Source of the DNA: Flavobacteriales bacterium UBA4110
GTDB lineage: Bacteria; Bacteroidota; Bacteroidia; Flavobacteriales; Weeksellaceae
Direction: 5' to 3'
NCBI GenBank assembly: GCA_002383165.1
Contig: DFXK01000002.1
Location: 53,318 to 117,317 of the forward strand
DNA length: 64,000 bases
Below the pieces are notes generated by a model that had not been told where the DNA came from, ran no database searches, and saw only the letters and a program-made list of their open reading frames with translations. Both the position numbers and the translations under genes were made by a program. This document shows positions 52,402 through 61,195 of the stretch, piece by piece (position 1 is the first letter of the stretch; each line of letters opens with the position of its first letter).

Positions 52402-54729
52402 TTAAAAAGGATAACCAATCGCAATATTAAGAATTAGATTATCCCGTCTCCAAGAAGAATTTCCGAAGTTGATCTTGTCAAATGTCCAGCGATCACCTTT
52501 TTCATAATAAGGAACGCGAAAGGGCATTGCCAGATCCAGTCTGAGAATCAGAATTGAGAAGTCAAGTCGCAAGCCAAACCCGGCTCCTACAGCTATTTCG
52601 CTTAGAAAATCATTGGAAAATTTGGCGCCAGGTCTTTGTATGTCATCGTTAACCAACCAGATATTTCCAGCATCTGCAAAGAATGCGACATTCAGGAATT
52701 TATAGATATTAGCGCGATATTCTGCATTAAGTTCCAGCTTGATATCACCAGACTGATCAAAGTAATAGCCTTGTTTAATCGTTCTTGGATCAAAACTTCC
52801 GGGACCGAGCGTTCTAGCCCGAAACGCCCGGATACTATTGCTCCCACCGGAAAAGAACTGCTTAGAAAAAGGAATATTATCCGAATTGCCATAAGGATAA
52901 GCAATACCACCAATGAATCTGGAAGCAAATGAAGACTTGTCACCAAGCTTGTGATAAAAACGAAAATCGTGTTCCATCTTAGCATATTGACTAAACGGAA
53001 CCCCAAATATCGATTTTTGTTTCCCATCTTTCACATTGGCTCCAGAAAAAAGTCCTGTCAGATTCCCTGCCAAATCCAATGTTCCTTTATAATAGATTGT
53101 ATTCTTTTTTGGAAGCATTGTATTCGTATAAGTGTAAGAATAAGTAGGTCCGAATATCAACTGTTTCTGCACAACACGCTGTAATGCCTGACTTTTTGCT
53201 GAAATGGAATCATACAGTGGTGTGACATTCGCAGGTGTTACATAAGTAATGTCTATAATTTTCAGATCGTGCTCTTTTCTTACATTTTCTTTCCACAGAT
53301 ACCCGAAAGAGCCTGAGAATGTGTTAAGCGTGTAATATTCCGTACGGTTTTGAAATTCATATCCAATAGAAATATTAGTTCTCGGAACGAAAGCACTTGA
53401 AGAATTAAATCTGAATGGCGCCACAATTCTTGGAATTGAAAGTTGCGCATTGGCTCCAGCTCGGAAAAGATTTTTTGCATCCTTCGGGCCACCAATCTGA
53501 ACATCAAAAGCTCCATAAACAGAGGCTTTAAACTGTTCAGCTCCACGGAAAAGATTTCTGTGAGTCCAGTTCAGATTAAGCTCGCTTCCAGCATAGTTAG
53601 CAGAGTTTGTTCTTCCCAAAGCTTCCAGCCTCAGAGACTGAATCTGCCTTGGCGTCAGCAAATAATAAGTGTCAAATTTATGATTCAGTGAGTCTGAAAT
53701 TACGAATTCATTCTTCACAAATTTAAAAACACCGAGATTGATTAATCGGTTCAATGTGAGATTATGATCTGCTCTGTTATAAAGATCACCCTTTTTAAAA
53801 TATAAAGCACGGTCAAAAATCTTCGGTTTGAATTTTTGTTCCGGATCAATCACGTAGATATCATCGTGCGCATACTTCGCAAGAGAATCACTATCCATCG
53901 GAATATTGTATTTACCGTCTTTCACATCTCTGATGTTATAGTTCGGAAAAACAATCACCTTATCAATCGTAAATTGCTGCTTCGCTAATTCCGGCGTGTT
54001 TTCTTTAAGCTTGACATTAAGCTCAACTTTATGATTTTTGGTCACCGTACTGTCAGCCTGAATAATCAGATTATCAGGATGGAAATAATAAAACCCTTTT
54101 TGTTTAAGCTGATTATCAATACGTTCTCTTTCCGACTTGATTACACCCAAATCGAAAGGATTGCCTTCTTTCAATAACGTTTTGTCCGAGACTTTTACGA
54201 TCTCTTCTGTCACAGGAATCGAATCATTCTGAAATTTAACCTTGTTAATAAGATACTGATTTCCTGGCCTAAGAGTATAAATAACCTGAGCTTTTTTATT
54301 TTTGGAAACTGTGTCATAAGTTGCCTTGGCGTTGAAGTAACCTTTGTTTTCGGAATAATTGACAATAATATCTTTATTAAATTCCCTGTCTACATCGCTG
54401 AGTAAAACTGGCTTCTCTCCTATTTTATACTTCAGCCAATAATTAAAACCTTTTTCTTTTTTCGGTTCTTTGGCAATGTTGTAGAAGAATAATTTAGGTC
54501 TCAGTCCGAGGAAACTGGAATTAGGCTTCGGAGTAAGATTATCTTCCAATTCAGATTTTAGAGCTTTCTTGCTTTTTTTGGAAAGACTGTCATTTTCGAT
54601 TTTAATTTCAGCGCCGGTATAAAGCATTTCCCCTTCCTTCAGGTATTTTGTATTACTACAGGAAAAGGCAAAACCTAGTGTTCCGAAAAATAAAACTTGT
54701 CTGATATGTTGTTGAAATCTAATTTTCAT
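52402..54729 (-). CDS. tamL: BamA/TamA-family outer membrane lipoprotein TamL
   Basis: The 775-residue protein starts with a lipoprotein signal (GTLGFAFSC, Cys24), then POTRA-like domains (about 40-330) and a C-terminal 16-strand barrel (about 370-775). FFSGGSNSIRAFRARTLGPG is the conserved barrel segment of surface-antigen D15 proteins, and the chain ends with LNIAIGYPF. In Bacteroidota TamL replaces TamA and carries the lipid anchor. It overlaps tamB by 1 nt. Confidence 0.92.
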   Translation of the reverse strand: MKIRFQQHIRQVLFFGTLGFAFSCSNTKYLKEGEMLYTGAEIKIENDSLSKKSKKALKSELEDNLTPKPNSSFLGLRPKLFFYNIAKEPKKEKGFNYWLKYKIGEKPVLLSDVDREFNKDIIVNYSENKGYFNAKATYDTVSKNKKAQVIYTLRPGNQYLINKVKFQNDSIPVTEEIVKVSDKTLLKEGNPFDLGVIKSERERIDNQLKQKGFYYFHPDNLIIQADSTVTKNHKVELNVKLKENTPELAKQQFTIDKVIVFPNYNIRDVKDGKYNIPMDSDSLAKYAHDDIYVIDPEQKFKPKIFDRALYFKKGDLYNRADHNLTLNRLINLGVFKFVKNEFVISDSLNHKFDTYYLLTPRQIQSLRLEALGRTNSANYAGSELNLNWTHRNLFRGAEQFKASVYGAFDVQIGGPKDAKNLFRAGANAQLSIPRIVAPFRFNSSSAFVPRTNISIGYEFQNRTEYYTLNTFSGSFGYLWKENVRKEHDLKIIDITYVTPANVTPLYDSISAKSQALQRVVQKQLIFGPTYSYTYTNTMLPKKNTIYYKGTLDLAGNLTGLFSGANVKDGKQKSIFGVPFSQYAKMEHDFRFYHKLGDKSSFASRFIGGIAYPYGNSDNIPFSKQFFSGGSNSIRAFRARTLGPGSFDPRTIKQGYYFDQSGDIKLELNAEYRANIYKFLNVAFFADAGNIWLVNDDIQRPGAKFSNDFLSEIAVGAGFGLRLDFSILILRLDLAMPFRVPYYEKGDRWTFDKINFGNSSWRRDNLILNIAIGYPF

Positions 54730-57700
54730 TATTTGAATTCTACGGCTTTATTGTTTTCTTTTTGCTTTTCTTTTCTAGATCTTTCTCTGGATTTCTGAAA
54801 AATCTCACGGAATTTATCATAATCCAGCGTGATGATGAAACCAACTCCGGTTTCTACAATCTGTCCTTGCAACGCCACCTGGTATTCATTTTTACGATAA
54901 GCTCTCAATGTATACCTTCCGTCACGTGAGAGGCTGTAATCCACGGTTACATCACCAGCAATATTGGTCATATTTTCATTCTGTCTTGCATCTCCTTCCA
55001 GCCCGAAATTACTTCCGACTGAAACTTTCAGACGGTCATTGAGTAGTTTTTTGCTGATGTCCACATTCAGATCAGTTCTTGTATTTTTTTCTCCGGAAGA
55101 GTAATCTTCGGAAGATTCCAGGTCAAAATTGAGATCTACCCCTTTTATTAGATCCGAAGCCAGATTATTGATTTGCTGAGATAATATTTTACTAACACTT
55201 TGTCTCGCCATCGCTTCGGCAGAAAGTCCTGCACTGGATTCGAAAGGATTCTCGCCGATGAATCTGTTTAGCAAAAGTAAAGCAAAAACCTGTTTATTCA
55301 TTTCGGATTCCTGTGTTCTGATTTGTGATAACTTTTGGTCCACAATATCTGTGACAGTTGATGAAACCGAATTATTTTTTTCATCGGTGGTAATATCAAA
55401 ACTGATTTCAGGTTTCAGAAGTTCGCCTTTCATTTTCAGCAGTGTGTTAAACGGAATTCTTTGTTTAAATTGATTCAATGTCGCATTACTTTCTCCGCTC
55501 AGCTGCTGCTCCACCAGATCGATTGGCGCTGTTTCCGTTTTGTAAATTGCGGTGATGTTCAACATTGCGGTAGTGGGTTCGCCAGTCCACGAAATTGTAC
55601 TTCCTTTCTGAATATCGAACTTACGTTTCAGAACGCTTACGGTCATTTCATAACTTCCGGATTCCACTTCATAAACACCCACTAAAGTTGTTTTTCCAGA
55701 CGGATCAATACCGCCAGTCAGCTCGGCCTCTCCCTGTAATTTAACAAAATCGCCATTAGCTTTATCAATCAACAAAGACATTTTAGCTTCTTTACTAACT
55801 TCGATATTCACGCTTACATCCATCCCTTTGATTTTGCTTGGAGCGTTTAAAGAATCTGCTGTAATGGTTTTGTTAAGTGCAATCTGATCCTGATCAATAA
55901 ACTCAACAATACCGTCACGTTCCTGTAATGATGGCGTGGACTGCGGGAGAACAAATGTAAAATCTGTATCATCCGCAACAGCCAATCGGCCGTCCACTTT
56001 TGGCAGATCAAGATTACCACGCACTTTCAACGCTGCATCAATTGATAAAATGCCATACATCAAAGCATCGTTTGATTTTTTTGAATTAACAACCTTGAAA
56101 TCTTTGGCGTTGATATCCAGATTGAAAGCAAAATCCTTGTAAGTCTGCGTTAGAACCTGTCCGTCTATATTGAGCGAATTACCGTCTTTGTCATTGATTT
56201 TGAAGTTATCGAATTCAATGCCTCGATTGGTAAATCCAATTTTGTCATTGATATTTCTGAAATCGCTGCCCGTTTTGGCAATCATCAGTCCTACGTTATT
56301 CAGCTTGGCATCACCAATAATTCTTGGCGCATCAGTCGTTCCCGTAATTTTTAGATCGCCAGAAAGATAGCCTTCCGTATTGGTAATCGCATTCATCGTA
56401 AAGCCCTGAAGCGTTTTCATTTGAAGTTGGTTCATCGCCAGATTTAGGTCAAAGCTGCTGGAAGCTGTATTGTAATTACCCAAAATTTTCATATCATTCT
56501 CATTACCTGTCAAAGCAATATCAGCATTCAACAAGTTAGCTGACTGATTATTGACCTTTACATCAAGATTACCAACAGGACTTCCAAATACGAACAAATC
56601 AGTCACATCAATATCAGAAGTGAAGGTCATATTTTTGGTAAGATTCCTTAGCTGGGCAGTTCCATTAATGGTTCCTTTGGCAAGAAGCGAATCTTTTTTG
56701 ATGATCTCCGTAATCGTTTCAATTTTAAAATCTTTCAGAGTGACATTCAGCGGACTTTTTGGCGAACTACTTTCGGACTGTAAAGAAATTTCTGCATCAG
56801 CATTAGACAATCTGAAATTATCTGCCACGATTCCCTGACCGAAAATCTGTATTTTATTATTTTCAGCCACGTTCCAATCCAAATAATTCAGTTTCAAACC
56901 GTCTGGTTTCAGAGAAATTTCGGTAATGTCGTTCATTGACTTGGCGTTACCAGCAATCAGGAACTGCGTTTGATCCTTTTCATCTTTCGTTGTGATGTTA
57001 TAATTGATGATATTATTGGCCACATCGCCATTAATACTAACTTTATTCAAAGCAAAGCTCTCGCTTTTCAGACTTGCAACATTTAAATTATATTGCAAAG
57101 CCTGATTCTGATTGGTCAATTGAAGATTCGTATTTTCTAGCGTGTTAGTTCCGTAGATAACCTGAGGGACTTTGGCGTCCAATTCTATCAACTGGGAATC
57201 GGCGTTATAATTTCCTGTAACATTGATGGTTTCAAAACTTTTCAGTTGGGGAACAAACTTCCTAATCAGATCATCATTTTTAATGGTAGCATTGAGCGTG
57301 AAATATTGACCAGCATCAATTTTCTTTGATTTACCTGGTTTTTGAAATTGATAGTATTGATTCACTGTCTGAGACAACGCGCCGAAAATTTGTGTTAATT
57401 TATATTTCCCTTTTAGTTCTAAATCTGCAATTTGGGAATTGAAATTGATTTTCGTAGAATCTTCTGTAGAAACCGCATTGAGCTTTATTTCCTGAACAGG
57501 ATAAACTTCTTTGGTATCTGAGATTGCAAAATTCTGAAGATTAAGATAACCATTGAGATTGTCTGGATCCAGACTTCTGAAATCTCCGTCAATAGATCCG
57601 GCTAAAATCATTGGTGAGCTGTAGAAACCAAGCTTATTCAGATCCAGCTTTTTAACATCACCATTAATTTTGATCGTTGGGTTTTTATCACTGTAAACAC

Positions 57701-59765
57701 CGGAAGCTGCTAGATGCAAATTGGCATTCGGATCTTTTGAATCCAGATTAACATTATAAGCGCCACGATTAATTTTACCTTTCAGATTCATATTCTGATA
57801 AGTATAATTTTTATAAGTTGCAGATCTCACAGAACCTGCAATTTGCGCAGACATAATCTTAGGATCAAAACCCTGGCCTTTTGCATTAATAATAGCTGAA
57901 ATTCTTCCTAAATCTTTATTCTGAATCAGTTTACCCACGTTCAGATTCTGTAAATTCGCTTTGATATCAAACAACTCACGATTTTTTCTACGCATATCCA
58001 TTTTAGCAACAACTGCTGCATTGCCTAATGTCGAATAAAGATTAAGATCTGTGTTAATCACTTTAGTTGTTCCTCTCGCATAGCCTTTGATGCTAAAATG
58101 AGAAGGCAACGCAATGTTAGAAGGAATAGTTCCTTTCGGCACAAGATTGAATACCGTCTTGCCTGATGATGCCAGCTCACCAATCCTAAGGTCGTAATAA
58201 AGCTGATCCGGATTCATTGCATTTTTTATTCTTCCGGAAGCTGCTACTCTCAACTGATCGAGACCAGAAAGCTTTAAATCTCTTATCAAAAGGTCATTTA
58301 CAAGACCTTCAGCCTGAAGATTGACATTCAGAATGGCATTAGGATATTTATTAAAAGGCGCTGTGTTTCTGAGAGTCGGAACAATATTCAATATATCAGC
58401 GAATTCAATTTTAGAATCTTTGATATTGGCAGATAACTTTACAGCGCCTGGATTGGCGGACAGTTGTTCTATCGAATTATAGTTCAGGACTATTTCGTCT
58501 CTCAAAATGGTTTTAGGCGTCTGAAGATATAGATCTTTTAGATATGCTTGCTTCTCTGTATAAACAAAATCTGTATTAAATTTCTGAATATTAAGACCTC
58601 TGGATTCCTGGATTTCTGCTGATTTTACCTTGCCAGCAAAAGTTCCGTTCTGCATTTTGAAATCACGGACATCTACATTAAGCTTTCCAAAATTCAGGTG
58701 ATTAAAATCCATTCCTGCTTTTGTGGGTGTCACAGCCGTGTTATTGTATACCACTTTTACATCATCCAAATTCAGCTTTCCTAAAAGAAGCTGTATTGCT
58801 TTTTGTGTGGAATTATTCTTATTTGAAACTTTTCCTTCAGTTGTACTGTTAGCATTGGCAGCAGGTAGAAAGAGGTTGGCATTAATGTTTGCTCCTGATA
58901 AAGTCACATTATCTACATCATAAGAATTATTCTGAAGATCCAGTTTATTAACTTTAGTGCTTAATTCATTAAAAAGAATTTTTGCAAATGTCTTGGTGTT
59001 GTCATCCCCATAATCGACATTAAAATTAGTCAGTTTTATCCGGTTGAGACCTAGCTGCATTGGTTTTTTCTGGTTCAATGAATCCACCTTCTGTTCCACA
59101 TTTTTGGAAACTTCTTCTATCAGATCTTGTTTCAGTTTTAGTTTCAAACCATCAAGATTGATATCATTAACTGCGTAAGAATTATTTTGCAGGTCAAAGG
59201 TCTTCACCCTTGTATCAAAGGATTTGAAGTAAACATTGATATCATTTCTAGATTGCTGATCTTTAAAAGTAATGCCAATATCTTTAAGATTAATTTTATC
59301 CAGTGAAATAATAAATGGTTTTGAAGGTTTCTGTTCCTGTTCTTTGTCCGATGTTGCAAAAGCAGAAATGATATAGTCAAAGTTGAATTTGCCCTGAGGA
59401 TCTCTGACAACATTGGCTCTTACACCTTCCATATCAATGGATGTCAAGTCTGCTTTAGATTTCATCAGCTGCCACATATCCAATCCTACATCGAACTTTT
59501 TAACCGCAAGAAGCGTGTCGATTTTTTGCCCTTTTAGATAGAGGTTTTCCATCACAAGGCTATTTGGGAAAGCGACATAAACCTTTTCCAGGCTTACTTT
59601 AGTTTTGATTTTTCCTTCCAGATAAACAATTAGTTTGTCCTTAACATAGTTTTGAACCGCGGGAATACGCAAACTAAATATTAGCAACAAGATAAAAACA
59701 AAAATGCTAATAACAGTTATGAGTGTACGTCTAAGAATTTTACGCCAGTTGAGTTTCAATTTCAA
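54729..59765 (-). CDS. tamB: Translocation and assembly module protein TamB
   Basis: The 1678-residue protein has an N-terminal membrane helix (about 13-32, ISIFVFILLLIFSL). A huge periplasmic body of repeated short beta-strand segments (GxLxIxGTxxxPxI, LNVDGNV-type) forms the long taco-shaped beta-helix of AsmA/TamB proteins, and a DUF490 domain lies near the C-terminus (about 1330-1640). It bridges the inner and outer membranes for lipid transport or protein assembly. It is upstream of tamL in one operon. Confidence 0.92.
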   Translation of the reverse strand: MKLKLNWRKILRRTLITVISIFVFILLLIFSLRIPAVQNYVKDKLIVYLEGKIKTKVSLEKVYVAFPNSLVMENLYLKGQKIDTLLAVKKFDVGLDMWQLMKSKADLTSIDMEGVRANVVRDPQGKFNFDYIISAFATSDKEQEQKPSKPFIISLDKINLKDIGITFKDQQSRNDINVYFKSFDTRVKTFDLQNNSYAVNDINLDGLKLKLKQDLIEEVSKNVEQKVDSLNQKKPMQLGLNRIKLTNFNVDYGDDNTKTFAKILFNELSTKVNKLDLQNNSYDVDNVTLSGANINANLFLPAANANSTTEGKVSNKNNSTQKAIQLLLGKLNLDDVKVVYNNTAVTPTKAGMDFNHLNFGKLNVDVRDFKMQNGTFAGKVKSAEIQESRGLNIQKFNTDFVYTEKQAYLKDLYLQTPKTILRDEIVLNYNSIEQLSANPGAVKLSANIKDSKIEFADILNIVPTLRNTAPFNKYPNAILNVNLQAEGLVNDLLIRDLKLSGLDQLRVAASGRIKNAMNPDQLYYDLRIGELASSGKTVFNLVPKGTIPSNIALPSHFSIKGYARGTTKVINTDLNLYSTLGNAAVVAKMDMRRKNRELFDIKANLQNLNVGKLIQNKDLGRISAIINAKGQGFDPKIMSAQIAGSVRSATYKNYTYQNMNLKGKINRGAYNVNLDSKDPNANLHLAASGVYSDKNPTIKINGDVKKLDLNKLGFYSSPMILAGSIDGDFRSLDPDNLNGYLNLQNFAISDTKEVYPVQEIKLNAVSTEDSTKINFNSQIADLELKGKYKLTQIFGALSQTVNQYYQFQKPGKSKKIDAGQYFTLNATIKNDDLIRKFVPQLKSFETINVTGNYNADSQLIELDAKVPQVIYGTNTLENTNLQLTNQNQALQYNLNVASLKSESFALNKVSINGDVANNIINYNITTKDEKDQTQFLIAGNAKSMNDITEISLKPDGLKLNYLDWNVAENNKIQIFGQGIVADNFRLSNADAEISLQSESSSPKSPLNVTLKDFKIETITEIIKKDSLLAKGTINGTAQLRNLTKNMTFTSDIDVTDLFVFGSPVGNLDVKVNNQSANLLNADIALTGNENDMKILGNYNTASSSFDLNLAMNQLQMKTLQGFTMNAITNTEGYLSGDLKITGTTDAPRIIGDAKLNNVGLMIAKTGSDFRNINDKIGFTNRGIEFDNFKINDKDGNSLNIDGQVLTQTYKDFAFNLDINAKDFKVVNSKKSNDALMYGILSIDAALKVRGNLDLPKVDGRLAVADDTDFTFVLPQSTPSLQERDGIVEFIDQDQIALNKTITADSLNAPSKIKGMDVSVNIEVSKEAKMSLLIDKANGDFVKLQGEAELTGGIDPSGKTTLVGVYEVESGSYEMTVSVLKRKFDIQKGSTISWTGEPTTAMLNITAIYKTETAPIDLVEQQLSGESNATLNQFKQRIPFNTLLKMKGELLKPEISFDITTDEKNNSVSSTVTDIVDQKLSQIRTQESEMNKQVFALLLLNRFIGENPFESSAGLSAEAMARQSVSKILSQQINNLASDLIKGVDLNFDLESSEDYSSGEKNTRTDLNVDISKKLLNDRLKVSVGSNFGLEGDARQNENMTNIAGDVTVDYSLSRDGRYTLRAYRKNEYQVALQGQIVETGVGFIITLDYDKFREIFQKSRERSRKEKQKENNKAVEFK

Positions 59766-59929
59766 TAGTAGTTTTGTTAAAATTTTAGCATAAGCAAATA
59801 GTGTGCTATCGGTTAAAATTAAGCTAACTTTTATTATTATACCTAATATTTATTTAAATTTTTAAAAAAATAAATAATTAGTATCACGAATATGTTATTC
59901 ATATTCGTTAGATTTTATATATTCACCAG

Positions 59930-60241
59930 ATGGAGAGAAAACCCAATTTTAAAGCGCAAATAACCTATTTTTCCAGCTGCAAAAGCGGACTGACTTCACC
60001 ATTTTCGTCCGGCTTCAGATGTGTCTTAAGATTTCCTTTTGTAAACAAAGATTTTTTTTGTATTCAGAATTACATTGATACTGAACTTGTTTTTCCCGGC
60101 GAAAATGTAAGTACAAATGTTTCTGTTTTAGATAACAGTACGAAATTATATAAAGGTTTGGACTTTGAACTTTTCTTAAATACTGTCAAAATCGGTGAAG
60201 GTGTTATAATAGAAGTTTATTTGAGTTCTAGTTCCACTTGA
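59930..60241 (+). CDS. EF-Tu C-terminal-domain-like small protein
   Basis: The 103-residue protein begins RKPNFKAQITYFSS and contains GLTSPFSSGFRCVLRFPF, YIDTELVFPGENVSTNVSVL and GLDFELFLNTVKIGEG. This order resembles the third (beta-barrel) domain of EF-Tu as found in small stand-alone bacterial proteins. There is no GTPase domain. The function is unknown. It is divergent from tamB. Confidence 0.65.
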   Translation: MERKPNFKAQITYFSSCKSGLTSPFSSGFRCVLRFPFVNKDFFCIQNYIDTELVFPGENVSTNVSVLDNSTKLYKGLDFELFLNTVKIGEGVIIEVYLSSSST

Positions 60242-60352
60242 TTTCTCTGTAAATATTAGATTACCAATTAAATATATAGCTGATAATCCACTTGAATCCA
60301 CTTAACAATCACCTTTAAATCATTTGTCTGGCATTTCCTTTTGAAATACAAC

Positions 60353-60439
60353 ATGAAGAAAGCAAGAACATTGACGGTAGATATAATATTTTTGCAGCTT
60401 CTTTTTCTTGTAGTCTTGATGGCAATCTATTCTGGATGA
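60353..60439 (+). CDS. Possible 28-residue membrane peptide
   Basis: ATG at 60353 opens MKKARTLTVDIIFLQLLFLV followed by VLMAIYSG and a stop. It is a single hydrophobic helix with a positive N-terminus. It lies in an otherwise gene-free stretch of about 286 nt. No promoter or ribosome site decides whether it is real. Confidence 0.25.
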   Translation: MKKARTLTVDIIFLQLLFLVVLMAIYSG

Positions 60440-60527
60440 ATAAGCAATCTGATAACAAAGATCGGTTTACCAAGTTACAAAATGAGAAAATACCCTGAAC
60501 TCTGCTATTGAGAAAACAACTATAAAC

Positions 60528-61004
60528 TCAGATGTTTTTTGGGGAATAAAAATATAGAAATCTTTTATCCGCCATTTCAAAATCACACCATCTTTCGCAG
60601 TCTATTTCATAAGCAACAATACCGCAAGTAGGGAGATTGACTAATTCTGAAGATAGAGAATTGGCAAAATTTGAAATTCCGTTATTATGCGAGAAAAGCG
60701 CCAATGAATTGACCGCATCATCTACATCAAAAATTACCGAAAGACAATTACTTTCAGACGGTCTGTATAATTTTTCATTGGTCTGAAATGTCTTATTAAA
60801 TACTGTGGAAAACAATTCGCACGTATGTTTTGCTCTTTGTGCCGGACTACTAATGAATGAATCTATAGTTACCCCTTTGGACTTAAGAAACTCAGCCATT
60901 TTTGGTGCATTGATTTTTCCAAGTTCTGTAAGAGGGCGGTCAAAATCATCAACATTCTCCGGCCAGTCACTTTTAGCATGACGCACTAGAATAAGTGTTT
61001 TCAT
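60528..61004 (-). CDS. sixA: SixA-type histidine phosphatase
   Basis: The 158-residue protein starts TLILVRHAKSDWPENVDDFDRPL, with the RHxK phosphohistidine motif and the DRPL loop. SSPAQRAKHT and SHNNGISNFANSL give the later Arg and His of the histidine phosphatase fold. SixA dephosphorylates histidine-phosphotransfer domains in E. coli; the target here is unknown. Confidence 0.88.
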   Translation of the reverse strand: MKTLILVRHAKSDWPENVDDFDRPLTELGKINAPKMAEFLKSKGVTIDSFISSPAQRAKHTCELFSTVFNKTFQTNEKLYRPSESNCLSVIFDVDDAVNSLALFSHNNGISNFANSLSSELVNLPTCGIVAYEIDCERWCDFEMADKRFLYFYSPKNI

Positions 61005-61144
61005 TTAGCAATTTTTAATAATTTTAGAATATTCTTGTAATCTTCGCTTACTTTCTAATTATCGTAAGTATAGCATAACGGTTACAATAGTTTAAAATTA
61101 TGCAATAATTTTGACAATACACTCATTTATTTTAATTGAAATAA

Positions 61145-61175
61145 AAAAGAGAATATCAATATGACATTCTCTTTT
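61145..61175 (-). terminator. Terminator of alaS
   Basis: AAAAGAGAAT (61145-61154) pairs with ATTCTCTTTT (61166-61175), 20 nt past the alaS stop, with a U run on the minus transcript. Confidence 0.75.
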
Positions 61176-61195
61176 AAAGTAAATCTTAATAGATT

